Shown here: piece after piece, positions 13,565 to 21,011 of the stretch
Layout: each line of letters starts with the position of its first letter
How positions within the stretch are numbered: the first letter of the stretch is position 1
Assembly (NCBI GenBank): GCA_014237925.1
Contig: JABACB010000012.1
Location: 1 to 32,780 of the forward strand
Reading direction: 5' to 3'
DNA: 32,780 bases
Source: Alphaproteobacteria bacterium
GTDB lineage: Bacteria > Pseudomonadota > Alphaproteobacteria > JABAAW01
Translations under genes and position numbers: made by a program
The notes under the pieces: generated by a model
Databases searched by the model: none
The model's input: only the letters and a program-made list of their open reading frames with translations
What the model was told of the DNA's origin: nothing

Positions 13565-14668
13565 TTGGATATCGACGAAAGGGTCGTCCTGCTGGTTTGG
13601 AACAGAGGGCGCGAGTCCTTGGGTTGCGGGAAGATCTTCTGCGTTCAGAACTTGTAGCGCACGGTGATAGGCGTAGAAACGTCTTGTTGCAACATAAAAG
13701 TCGAGCGAGCCCTTCTCCATGGCTTCGATTTGATCGACGGCTTGAGAATAACTGTCGATGCCGATGAGGATATTCAGTCCGATGATGACGCCCGCGCTGA
13801 TGCCTGCGCCAGCACCCGTTTCGGCGAGCAGCAAGATGTCGGCACCGATATCGACGACGCTTCCTACCGTGTCGCGTATCGAGGAGGGACCCGTGAAGAA
13901 GGAGACGAAATAGGCTCCGTGTCCGATGCCGTAGTGAGCGAGCGTTTGTCCGAAATCCTCTTGAACTTGCGGTATGCCGAGGTGCTTCGAAAGGTTGATG
14001 AGACCTCCGAAGCCGAGCGTCGAATCGAGAACGAAAGAGAAGAAAACTTCCGAAGCCCGCTTGGCATTGCCTTGGGCAAGCGCATTGAGGAAGTCCGTCG
14101 TGCGCGAGAGGTTGCGGGCAAAGTTGATGATGGGGGCGGTGAGAGGGCGGGGAATCTTGCGCCACCCCTTGGCGAGCGGGCGCAAGAAGGCTTTGTCGAT
14201 GAAGAGGGTGGTGCGGAAGGCAGAGCGGTTGATTTTTTCTAAGGGATCGGGAAGCTTCGTCTGTCGTCGGAAAATTTGCGTCGAGGCAACGGGCTTACGC
14301 GATTCGAGCGAGGGAAGGTCGAAGGTGCCAGCAAGGCGGTAGCTCTTGGAAAAGGCATCCGACAAATTTCGTTGTCTTTGCGCTTGGCGAGGGGTTGGAG
14401 CATCTGCGTTGAATTTTTTTTGTGCGCGTCCCGTTGTGGGAAGAGGAGGAGGCAGAAAGTAGATTTTCGCAAAAGGATCCGCTGCTTCCGTCGCCGTCGC
14501 TTCTGTCGTCGTTGCTTCTGTCGCCGCTGCTTCTGTCGTCGTTGCTTCTGTCGCTATGTTTGCAGAAGGCAAGTCCTGCGTCGATGCGTCGGCTCGCGCG
14601 ACAAGAAGGAAGGCTGCGAGAAGGCTCGCAAGAAGGGGTGCGAGATTCGAGCGGAGCAACATCGGCAT
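13559..14668 (-). CDS. mlaA: MlaA/VacJ family outer-membrane lipid-asymmetry protein
   Basis: MlaA extracts phospholipids from the outer leaflet of the outer membrane and passes them to MlaC. Signatures: PDPLEKINRSAFRTTLFID, PLAKGWRKIPRPLTAPIINFARNLSRTTDFLNALAQGN, and FVLDSTLGFGGLINLSKHLGIPQVQEDFGQTLAHYG. ATG 14668 (or 14662) gives a clear signal peptide (LLASLLAAFLLVARADA); a TTG at 14731 is less likely. Two oddities: there is no cysteine after the signal sequence, so it is not an obvious lipoprotein, and about 110 residues of low complexity precede the domain, including five 15-bp Ala/Thr/Glu units. No mlaBCDEF genes are in the window. Possible -10 box TACAAT at 14732-14737. Confidence 0.92.
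   Translation of the reverse strand: MPMLLRSNLAPLLASLLAAFLLVARADASTQDLPSANIATEATTTEAAATEATTTEATATEAADPFAKIYFLPPPLPTTGRAQKKFNADAPTPRQAQRQRNLSDAFSKSYRLAGTFDLPSLESRKPVASTQIFRRQTKLPDPLEKINRSAFRTTLFIDKAFLRPLAKGWRKIPRPLTAPIINFARNLSRTTDFLNALAQGNAKRASEVFFSFVLDSTLGFGGLINLSKHLGIPQVQEDFGQTLAHYGIGHGAYFVSFFTGPSSIRDTVGSVVDIGADILLLAETGAGAGISAGVIIGLNILIGIDSYSQAVDQIEAMEKGSLDFYVATRRFYAYHRALQVLNAEDLPATQGLAPSVPNQQDDPFVDIQE
14484..14558. repeat. 15-bp tandem repeat x5 in mlaA
   Basis: GCTTCTGTCGTCGTT-type units at 14484, 14499, 14514, 14529 and 14544, encoding an ATEATTTEA-like stretch at residues 37-61, just after the signal peptide. Confidence 0.96.
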
Positions 14669-14770
14669 CAAACCTGACAACAATCGGAGGGTGGCGCTTG
14701 GGTAGCGCTTGTAGCGTTTCTTGTGTCGCAAATTGTATTGTTAAGCCCTCTCCCCAAGCGATTCGCGTCA

Positions 14771-14779
14771 TGCTATAAC
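14771..14779 (+). promoter_or_regulatory. Extended -10 promoter of galU
   Basis: TGC-TATAAC fits an extended -10 element; no good -35 is seen. A start near 14786 would leave a 47-nt, pyrimidine-rich leader with no Shine-Dalgarno sequence before ATG 14833. Confidence 0.5.
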
Positions 14780-14832
14780 CTTTCGCAACCCTTCGCAATC
14801 TTCTCTGCAATCTTTTCTTCCCTCTTCTTTCT

Positions 14833-15822
14833 ATGCCTCCTATCCGCAAAGCTGTCATTCCCGCTGCCGGGCTCGGAACGCGCATGCTGCCTGCGACGAA
14901 AGCTATTCCGAAAGAAATGCTGCCCGTCTTCGACAGACCGCTCATCCACTACGCTGTCCAAGAGCTCTTTCAAGCCGGCATCGAATCGGTTCTCATCGTC
15001 ACAGGACTGGGAAAGCATGTCATCGAAAACCATTTTGCCCAAGACCCAGCCCTCGAGCAGGAGCTGACAAGACAGAATAAGACAAAAAGTCTCCAACAAC
15101 TCCGCGAAGACCTCCCCCAAGAGGGAAGCATCGCCTTCGTACGACAATCACAACGGCTCGGACTCGGACACGCCGTATGGTGCGCAAGACACTGGCTGGA
15201 CCAAGAACAAGCGTTCGTCGTCTCTACGCCCGACGAGCTTCTGCAAGACAAGCCCTCCTGTATCGAACGCATGCTACAGCTCTACCGCAACCTCGACAGC
15301 TCCGAGGCGACATTGCTTGCCGCCATGTCCATGGAAGAAGAAGAAACGCAGCACTACGGCGTGCTAACCCCCCGCGAAGAGCCGAACGAAGATCGACTCT
15401 TTTCCGTAGAAAACCTTGTCGAAAAGCCCAAACGCGGCACTGCGCCTTCGACCTTCTGTTCGATCGGAAGGTACATTCTTCCCGCCGCCATCCTTCCCGT
15501 GCTAGAGCGAGCCGTCAAGAGGCATCCGCCGACGCAAGGCGAGATCCAGCTCACCGACGCCATCGTGCAGACCGCCAGTCCCGTCTACGGGTGGCTCTAC
15601 GAAGGCGAGCGTTACGACTGCGGTAGAATCGGGGGGTGGGTTGCTGCCAATGTTGCCATCGCAAGCGAGAAACACGACATGTCCGCACCTCACAGGTCCG
15701 CACCTCACTGGAAAGAGACGATCCGCGCCCTCAAGGACAACAACGCCATGGGTGACGCCAGGGGCGACACCAGGGATGACACCAGGGATGACACCATGGG
15801 CGACGAGGGCTGCAAGTCTTGA
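14833..15822 (+). CDS. galU: UTP-glucose-1-phosphate uridylyltransferase
   Basis: Makes UDP-glucose from UTP and glucose-1-phosphate, a precursor for lipopolysaccharide and other glycans. The N-terminus is diagnostic: RKAVIPAAGLGTRMLPATKAIPKEMLPVFDRPLIHYAVQE (nucleotide-binding loop plus catalytic Arg and Lys). Later motifs: LGLGHAVWCAR, VSTPDELL in the place of the usual LPDDL, VEKPKRGTAPS, GRYILP and GEIQLTDAI. 329 residues; the last about 30 form a repetitive Asp/Arg/Thr-rich tail. No Shine-Dalgarno is visible. The stop overlaps the TTG start of the next gene (TTGA), coupling it to the phosphosugar mutase that supplies glucose-1-phosphate. Confidence 0.97.
   Translation: MPPIRKAVIPAAGLGTRMLPATKAIPKEMLPVFDRPLIHYAVQELFQAGIESVLIVTGLGKHVIENHFAQDPALEQELTRQNKTKSLQQLREDLPQEGSIAFVRQSQRLGLGHAVWCARHWLDQEQAFVVSTPDELLQDKPSCIERMLQLYRNLDSSEATLLAAMSMEEEETQHYGVLTPREEPNEDRLFSVENLVEKPKRGTAPSTFCSIGRYILPAAILPVLERAVKRHPPTQGEIQLTDAIVQTASPVYGWLYEGERYDCGRIGGWVAANVAIASEKHDMSAPHRSAPHWKETIRALKDNNAMGDARGDTRDDTRDDTMGDEGCKS
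15682..15711. repeat. 15-bp tandem repeat x2 in galU
   Basis: TCCGCACCTCACAGG followed by TCCGCACCTCACTGG, encoding SAPHR/SAPHW near the C-terminus. Confidence 0.92.
15751..15810. repeat. 12-bp tandem repeat, about 4-5 copies, at the galU 3' end
   Basis: GATGACACCAGG-type units at 15751, 15763, 15775, 15787 and a partial one at 15799, encoding GDTRDDT-like residues in the last 25 positions of GalU. Confidence 0.94.
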
Positions 15823-17426
15823 ACGAGGACGCTCCCGCCTTCGACAGGAGCATCCTGCGCGCCTACGACATCCGAGGAGAGTGGCAAAAAACGCTGCACG
15901 CGCAAGACGCTTTCGCGCTCGGATGTACGCTCGGAGAACGATGGCGCAAGGAACAATGGCGCGGCGGCGGAGAAAGCCAAATTCTCGTTGCGCGCGACGG
16001 TCGTGCCAGCTCTCCCGCCTTGAGCCGAGCGTTATTGCTGGGCTTGGAGCAGAGCGGGGTCAAAGGAATCGATCTCGGCATCCTTCCCACCCCCGCCCTC
16101 TACTTCGCCGAAGCCGAAGCCCGAAGGGGTAGGAATCCGTCTGTAGAGAAAGGGGCGGCAGAAGCCAACAGCAAGGTTAATAGCGAGGTTAATGGCGAGG
16201 TTGTAGGGGCTGTCATGGTCACGGGTTCGCACAATCCGCCGCAGCACAACGGCTTCAAGCTCGTGCGCGAGGGGAAGCCTTTCTTCGGAACTGATTTGCA
16301 AAACCTGGCGGAGAGCATGGCAGGCGCGCCGCGCTTGTCCTCAACCTTGTCGCAATCCTTGTCGCAATCCTTGCCTTTGCCAGCAGAGAACACGCCGCAC
16401 GGGTGCGCGTGGCGCGAGGCTTACACGGCGCGTTTGCGCGAAGAAGACGCACGCAGCAAGGGGGGGACGCTTTCAAGCGTATGGGACATGGGGGCGGGGG
16501 CGGGTTCTGTCGTTGCCGAAGGTCTTGTGCCGCGCTTGCAAGGAGAGCATCGCCTTTTGTTTTCGCGCCTCGACAGCTCTTTTTCGGCGCGCTCCCCCGA
16601 TCCCAGCAAGGCGCAAGCGCTCGACAGATTGCGCGAGGAGGTTGTGCGCAACAAGGCGCAGATAGGACTTGCTTTCGACGGCGACGCAGACCGCCTCGTC
16701 GTTCTCACCTCGCAAGGCAAGCGTCTCAGCGGCGATCGACTCTTGCTGTTGTTCGCAACAGACCTGCTGCAGAACAGCGTTTTGCAGGACAGTGTTTTGC
16801 AGGACGACGCGCGTGCGCGAGGCTCTGCTCCACTGATTTTGTGCGACATCAAAACCTCGCCGCACATCTTGCGTGCCATCGAGGGGTTGGGCGGCAGAGT
16901 GGAGCTCGTGCAGACGGGACACGCGCACATCAAAAAAGCCTTGGCGGCTAAGGGTGCTTGCATGGCGGGCGAGGTGAGCGGACACCTCTTCTTCAACGAC
17001 CGCTACGGGGGCTACGACGATGCGCTTTATGCTGCGGTGCGTCTTTGCGCCATGCTGCGCTCGGGCTTTGCAATCGAGCGCGCTCTCGAAGTGCTTCCGC
17101 CCAGCGTTTCCAGCGACGAGTTGCGTCTGCCGATTGAGGAGCGTCGCAAGTTTTCGTTGGTGGCAGATGTTCAGGCTGAGCTTACAGCAAGGGAGAAGAA
17201 AGAAGCGTACAGTCTCTGTACGCTTGATGGTGTACGCATCGAACGTACGGATGGCAGCTGGTGGCTGTTGCGTGCGTCCAACACGGAGGCTGCGCTTGTG
17301 TTGCGTGCCGAGGCGAGCGAAGGGGGGGCTTGTCGTGCGCTGCTGGGGGAGATCGAAGATTTGCTTCGACGACACGGCTACAAGGTGCCGCAGCCCCTGA
17401 ACGAAACACGGCTTGTCGATTGCTAA
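15819..17426 (+). CDS. Phosphomannomutase/phosphoglucomutase
   Basis: A four-domain alpha-D-phosphohexomutase (AlgC type) interconverting 6-phospho and 1-phospho sugars. Motifs: LRAYDIRG at the N-terminus; the phosphoserine loop VTGSHNPPQHNGFKL; the Mg site FDGDADRLV; the sugar-binding GEVSGHLFFNDRYGGYDD; and the C-terminal phosphate-binding RASNTEA, where the usual final Pro is Ala. 535 residues, longer than the usual about 460, partly because of three in-frame insertions of 12- or 15-bp repeats in domains 1-3. Translation starts at TTG 15819, overlapping the galU stop. Together with galU it forms an activated-glucose/mannose unit for envelope polysaccharides. Confidence 0.93.
   Translation: MNEDAPAFDRSILRAYDIRGEWQKTLHAQDAFALGCTLGERWRKEQWRGGGESQILVARDGRASSPALSRALLLGLEQSGVKGIDLGILPTPALYFAEAEARRGRNPSVEKGAAEANSKVNSEVNGEVVGAVMVTGSHNPPQHNGFKLVREGKPFFGTDLQNLAESMAGAPRLSSTLSQSLSQSLPLPAENTPHGCAWREAYTARLREEDARSKGGTLSSVWDMGAGAGSVVAEGLVPRLQGEHRLLFSRLDSSFSARSPDPSKAQALDRLREEVVRNKAQIGLAFDGDADRLVVLTSQGKRLSGDRLLLLFATDLLQNSVLQDSVLQDDARARGSAPLILCDIKTSPHILRAIEGLGGRVELVQTGHAHIKKALAAKGACMAGEVSGHLFFNDRYGGYDDALYAAVRLCAMLRSGFAIERALEVLPPSVSSDELRLPIEERRKFSLVADVQAELTAREKKEAYSLCTLDGVRIERTDGSWWLLRASNTEAALVLRAEASEGGACRALLGEIEDLLRRHGYKVPQPLNETRLVDC
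16174..16209. repeat. 12-bp tandem repeat x3 in the phosphomannomutase gene
   Basis: AGGTTAATAGCG, AGGTTAATGGCG and a diverged third unit, encoding KVNSEVNGEV before the phosphoserine loop. Confidence 0.92.
16350..16373. repeat. 12-bp tandem repeat x2 in the phosphomannomutase gene
   Basis: TCGCAATCCTTG twice without change (SQSLSQSL), preceded by a related TCAACCTTG. Confidence 0.92.
16776..16805. repeat. 15-bp tandem repeat x2 in the phosphomannomutase gene
   Basis: AGCGTTTTGCAGGAC then AGTGTTTTGCAGGAC, encoding SVLQD twice, after the helix that follows the Mg-binding motif. Confidence 0.92.
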
Positions 17427-17516
17427 TGGAGAGATTGTTTCGTCTTATCAACAAGCGACGGGATTTTTAGGAACAAAAAGGCGTTGTCGTACCATCGACC
17501 TTGCAGCGCGGCATAG

Positions 17517-17589
17517 CGAGTCTGTCGCGCTCGCGCTTGTGCTTTTTGAGGAGCACGCGCTCGCGCGACAGATTTGCGCGACAGACTCG
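17517..17589. terminator. Long inverted repeat between convergent genes, probable bidirectional terminator
   Basis: CGAGTCTGTCGCGC (17517-17530) is perfectly complementary to GCGCGACAGACTCG (17576-17589). A nested alternative pairs TCTGTCGCGC with GCGCGACAGA at 17563-17572. It lies in the 251-nt gap between the converging mutase and pgeF genes. No strong T tract follows on either strand. Confidence 0.55.
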
Positions 17590-17640
17590 CCTGACAAATT
17601 TGCGCAACCCGAAGGCTTGCCTCTTGCGTTCCATCCGTCG

Positions 17641-17691
17641 ACATTATTCTTCTAGCAACATTATTCCTCTGGCGACATTATTCCTCTATCG
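17641..17691. repeat. 17-bp tandem repeat x3 at the 3' end of pgeF
   Basis: ACATTATTCCTCTGGCG-type units at 17641, 17658 and 17675. The last overlaps the final codons of pgeF; the other two are noncoding. The period is not a multiple of three. Confidence 0.95.
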
Positions 17692-18484
17692 CAATAACAG
17701 AAAGATTTCTCCCCCTCTCCTGCGCCCCCTCTTGCTGCGCCCTGCGATGACTGAAAAATCTGCGATCAGAGAAAGTGTCCGTACCCCGCTCTGACTTCTG
17801 CGCCGAACCCCCGCAGCCCAAACTCCGCACCTCCCCAACGCCGCATTCGCGCAAACAACCCCTTACATAAGCAGGCAGGTCGAAGTGCCACTGTTCGCCC
17901 TCGCGTACAAAAAAGCGGCGATTCTCTGCACTCTGCTTCCAAAAAGGTCTCGGAAATTCTTCGCCGACAGGATAGGAGGCAAGCTCGATCGTAGGCCCGA
18001 CGACAGCAAGCGTACGCCTTTCTTGCGCGCCGAGCGTACGCATGGAACGCAATGTCTCCTGAACGATGCCGCTGAGCGCACCGCGCCATCCCGCATGCAA
18101 AGCAGCGCATACGCGCGCATCAGGCTCGAACAACAGCACGGGCGCGCAATCCGCCGTATAGACGCACAGCAAAAGATTCGGCACGCAGGACACAAGCGCG
18201 TCCGCCTCAGGCGCCACGCCAGCGCGCGTCTCGTCCCAAAGGTCGCTCGTCTGACGAACGACGAACGCACGCGCCGAATGCACCTGCTTCACGCTGACAG
18301 CGCGCGCAACCCCCAGCGTCCTTCGCGCCGTCTCTTGCAACCTTGCGTTTTTGTTTTCCTGTCTGTCGTCCGTCTGGCTGTTTTCCTGCTCGTCTGCCTG
18401 CGCCGTGCGGTCGAAGAAGGCGTGACGCACGCCTCCCTTCTTTTGCAGCGAGGGGTCTTGAAGAAAGAAGGGAGCGTTCGACAA
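17678..18484 (-). CDS. pgeF: Laccase-domain (YfiH/PgeF) peptidoglycan editing factor
   Basis: A 268-residue cytosolic protein of the Cu-oxidase_4/YfiH family; characterised members remove wrongly incorporated L-Ser from peptidoglycan precursors. Visible motifs: SVKQVHSA, the metal-binding YTADCAPVLLFE, HAGWRGALSGIV, VGPTIE in place of the common IGPCI, and the C-terminal FFSHRR. The VGPTIE change removes the Cys commonly found there and may alter the metal site. The start is probably TTG 18484, 6 nt after the M23 peptidase stop, without a clear ribosome-binding site. Last gene of the five-gene operon starting at the response regulator. Proximity to a murein peptidase fits an envelope role. 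Confidence 0.88.
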   Translation of the reverse strand: MSNAPFFLQDPSLQKKGGVRHAFFDRTAQADEQENSQTDDRQENKNARLQETARRTLGVARAVSVKQVHSARAFVVRQTSDLWDETRAGVAPEADALVSCVPNLLLCVYTADCAPVLLFEPDARVCAALHAGWRGALSGIVQETLRSMRTLGAQERRTLAVVGPTIELASYPVGEEFPRPFWKQSAENRRFFVREGEQWHFDLPAYVRGCLRECGVGEVRSLGCGGSAQKSERGTDTFSDRRFFSHRRAQQEGAQERGRNLSVIAIEE

Positions 18485-18490
18485 GTCTGG

Positions 18491-19354
18491 CTACTGCGGG
18501 TTTGCGATGATCGCGCGCGGCAGCAGGAACTGCGCGTCCAGCCTTCGCGCAAACCAGTTGGCGCGCCAATCGAGGTGTGCGCCCGTAACCCGTCCTGTCG
18601 CGCCGATGGAGCCGATACGCTCTCCTTGCAAGACGCGCTGCTTCGGCACAACCTCGACGGTTTCCATGTGCAGGAAGGTGGATTGCAAGCCCTGTCCGTG
18701 GTCGATGATGATCGTCCCGCCGCTGTAGTAGAGGTCTTTTTCCGCCAGCCGCACGAGCCCAGCCGCAGGTGCTACGACGGGCGTGCCGATCGCAGCGGCG
18801 ATGTCGACGCCGAAATGCGGTCGCCGCGGCTCGCCGTTGAGAACGCGCTGCGAGCCATAGACACCGCTGATGCGTCCGCGCGCAGGCCAGATCCACGCGC
18901 CTGCAAAGTCTTGCCAATCGCCTTGCTGACGCCGTGCCGCGCCGATCTTGATGTTGTCGCGCTTGATGCGCGCAAGAACTTCGGGCGGAGGGGTGACCTG
19001 CTTCGGCGGCAAGCCGTCGATACGCTGGATGTCGTAGCGACGCGTTGCAACTTCGATGGCATGGCTTTCAAACTTCCCCCCCTTGCCGACAAAGGTCAAG
19101 ACGAGCGGACTTTGCTCGTCGCGCGAAAAACCGAAGACAAACTCTCCCTGAGGACCCAGCGGCACCTCGCGTCCGTCCAAGGTCATGGCTTGCAACGCGC
19201 GTGCGCGACCCATGACCACGCCGCCTTGCACAAAGTATCCTTTCAGTTCGAGCGTGCCGAGAACCTTCGTCTGCACCGCGAAGTGTTGCGCGTGCTGCGC
19301 TGCCGCGGCAAGCGGCAGCAGAAGCAGGGTTGCGAACAGAAGAAACGGGCGCAT
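18491..19354 (-). CDS. M23 family (LytM) peptidase, exported
   Basis: A 287-residue protein with a signal peptide (MRPFLLFATLLLLPLAAAAQ), a beta-rich N-terminal region (about 21-150) and a C-terminal LytM/M23 zinc peptidase domain. The domain has RPHFGVDIA (first His and Asp ligands), LHMETVEV, and GRVTGAHLDWRANWF, where the final HxH is HxD. This HLDW form is common in proteobacterial members, so I treat it as active rather than degenerate. It should cut peptide cross-links of murein in the periplasm. ATG 19354 is preferred; TTG 19363 is also in frame. It is 10 nt from xseA and 6 nt from pgeF. Confidence 0.92.
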   Translation of the reverse strand: MRPFLLFATLLLLPLAAAAQHAQHFAVQTKVLGTLELKGYFVQGGVVMGRARALQAMTLDGREVPLGPQGEFVFGFSRDEQSPLVLTFVGKGGKFESHAIEVATRRYDIQRIDGLPPKQVTPPPEVLARIKRDNIKIGAARRQQGDWQDFAGAWIWPARGRISGVYGSQRVLNGEPRRPHFGVDIAAAIGTPVVAPAAGLVRLAEKDLYYSGGTIIIDHGQGLQSTFLHMETVEVVPKQRVLQGERIGSIGATGRVTGAHLDWRANWFARRLDAQFLLPRAIIANPQ

Positions 19355-19364
19355 CACTAGCAAG

Positions 19365-21011
19365 TCACAGCTTCAAACTTTCTTGCCCCAAAGGGGACAA
19401 GGGTAGGGGGGACAAGGGGGACGAGGGGGACAAGGGCAGGGCGGGCGCGAAATCCGAAGAGGAAGAGCAACCCTGTCCACCCTGTCCACCCTGTCCGTCC
19501 TGTCGGCGAGGAAGCGCTCTATTGGCAGAAGGCGGATCGGCAGAAGGCGGATCGGCAGAAGATGGATTTGCAGAAGGCGGACTTGTCGTTTGGCAAGCGC
19601 GCGCCGAGAGGATGGAGCGGTCTGCGAACAGAGTATCGAAGACCCTGCCCTCAGGCAGCTCGCACGCCGAGCGCACGATGCGCTTGCCGTCGCGCACGAT
19701 GGCATAGCCGCGCTCCAAGACGCGCTGGAAGGAGAGCGACGCAAGAAGACGTCGGTTGCGCAACAGCCGCTCCTCGCCAAGCGCCACCTGCGTGGCGAGC
19801 GCGCGCCGCCGCCGCTTTTCCTGCTCGACAAGCCGCGCACGCGCACGCGCGAGCGCATCCAAAAGCCAGCGTACAGAAAGCCTTTGTCGCGCCAAACGTT
19901 CTCTCAACCTTTGCGCGAAACTGCCGAAGGCGTGGCGTAGCGTCAGCGCGCCATGGTGCAACCGCTCGCGCGCTTGCGTCGCGCGCATCTGCAGCGCGCG
20001 CGGCAGAGCGTGGCTTGTCGTTTGCAGCCTGCTCTCTGATTCTTCCAGACGAAGGTCTACGATGCGACGCGTGCGTTCGCAGCTGCTGCTGATGCGATCG
20101 AGCAAGGCAGCCCTTTGCGGCACGACCAGCTCGACCGCCGCCGTAGGCGTGGCGGCACGCAGATCGGCTGCGTGATCGAGCAGGCAGAGGTCGCTCTCGT
20201 GACCGATCGCCGAGACGACGGGCAGCGGACAGGCGACGGCAGCGCGTACGACCGTCTCTTCGTTGAAAACCCACAAATCCTCGATCGAGCCACCGCCGCG
20301 TGCAACGATCACGACATCCAAATCATCGAGCCCATCGCTGAGTGCCTTGCTTGCCAAAACCTCTTTCAACAGCGCGAAGGCTTGCAGCAGGCTACCCTCC
20401 GCCTCGCGTCCCTGCACGGCGACAGGAAAGAGCGCGGTGTTGACCGGACAGCGCTGACCCAGACGCTGACGGATGTCCTGCCATACCGCACTTTGCTCGG
20501 AGGCGAACACCGCGATGCGGCGCGGCAGAAGCGGCAGCTTGCGCTTGCGTTCCGTTGCAAACAATCCTTCGCCGGCAAGCTTTTGCTTGCGTCGTTCCAA
20601 CAGCTGCAACAGCGCGCCCGTGCCGGCGGGCTCAAGGGCTTCGACCACCAGTTGATAGCGCGAGCGCGACGGGTAGATCGAGAGCGCGCCGTTTGCAACA
20701 ACCTCCAGTCCCTCTTCGGGACGGTGTTTCAGACGCTGCGCTCTGCCGCTCCAACAAACGGCGTCCAGCACCGCCTTTTCGTCCTTCAGCGTGAAGTAGA
20801 GGTGTCCTTTGCTTGAGACCTTCACGCCCGACACCTCGCCGCGAACGCTGACCGTGGAAAATCGACCCTCCACATGCTCTTTCAGCGCACGCGACAGCTC
20901 GCTGACCGTCAGAGGATTGTTGCCGTCGACATGATCGCGCCCTGACACAAGCGCGTCTTCTTTCGCCCGCAAAGCAGGCGGTTGCAGAAACGAGGTCTCT
21001 GCTTGCGTCAT
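19365..21011 (-). CDS. xseA: Exodeoxyribonuclease VII large subunit
   Basis: The large subunit of the single-strand-specific exonuclease VII. It has the N-terminal OB-fold (LTVSELSRALKEHVEGRFSTVSVRGEVSG, about residues 34-62; GHLYFTLKDE), the catalytic core (VFASEQSAVWQDIRQRL; VIVARGGGSIEDLWVFNEE; SAIGHESD; ADLRAATPTAAVELV) and a long coiled-coil region. 548 residues; the C-terminal about 75 are a low-complexity tail with 15-bp units (SADPP-like), 9-bp units (GGQ) and a further 9-bp-like stretch. ATG 21011 overlaps the stop of the membrane protein gene as ATGA. The small subunit xseB is not in the window. Confidence 0.95.
   Translation of the reverse strand: MTQAETSFLQPPALRAKEDALVSGRDHVDGNNPLTVSELSRALKEHVEGRFSTVSVRGEVSGVKVSSKGHLYFTLKDEKAVLDAVCWSGRAQRLKHRPEEGLEVVANGALSIYPSRSRYQLVVEALEPAGTGALLQLLERRKQKLAGEGLFATERKRKLPLLPRRIAVFASEQSAVWQDIRQRLGQRCPVNTALFPVAVQGREAEGSLLQAFALLKEVLASKALSDGLDDLDVVIVARGGGSIEDLWVFNEETVVRAAVACPLPVVSAIGHESDLCLLDHAADLRAATPTAAVELVVPQRAALLDRISSSCERTRRIVDLRLEESESRLQTTSHALPRALQMRATQARERLHHGALTLRHAFGSFAQRLRERLARQRLSVRWLLDALARARARLVEQEKRRRRALATQVALGEERLLRNRRLLASLSFQRVLERGYAIVRDGKRIVRSACELPEGRVFDTLFADRSILSARACQTTSPPSANPSSADPPSADPPSANRALPRRQDGQGGQGGQGCSSSSDFAPALPLSPSSPLSPLPLSPLGQESLKL
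19390..19440. repeat. G-rich 9-bp-like repeats at the xseA 3' end
   Basis: Recurring GGGGACAAG and GGGGACGAG units encode the LPLSPSSPLSPLPLSPL tail of XseA. Confidence 0.75.
19470..19505. repeat. 9-bp tandem repeat x4 in xseA
   Basis: ACCCTGTCC at 19470, 19479 and 19488, then a diverged fourth unit; encodes DGQ/GGQ triplets in the XseA tail. Confidence 0.93.
19524..19583. repeat. 15-bp tandem repeat x4 in xseA
   Basis: GGCAGAAGGCGGATC at 19524 and 19539, then two diverged units at 19554 and 19569; encodes SADPP/SANPS repeats in the XseA tail. Confidence 0.95.

Noticed and set aside
17427-17677. A gene or structured RNA in the 251-nt gap between the mutase gene and pgeF
   Set aside because: Short open frames lack ribosome-binding sites and similarity; the inverted repeat and the 17-bp array explain the visible structure.
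18491-19354. M23 peptidase as an inactive homologue because the final HxH motif is HxD
   Set aside because: The HLDW form is widespread in proteobacterial members and the other ligands are intact.
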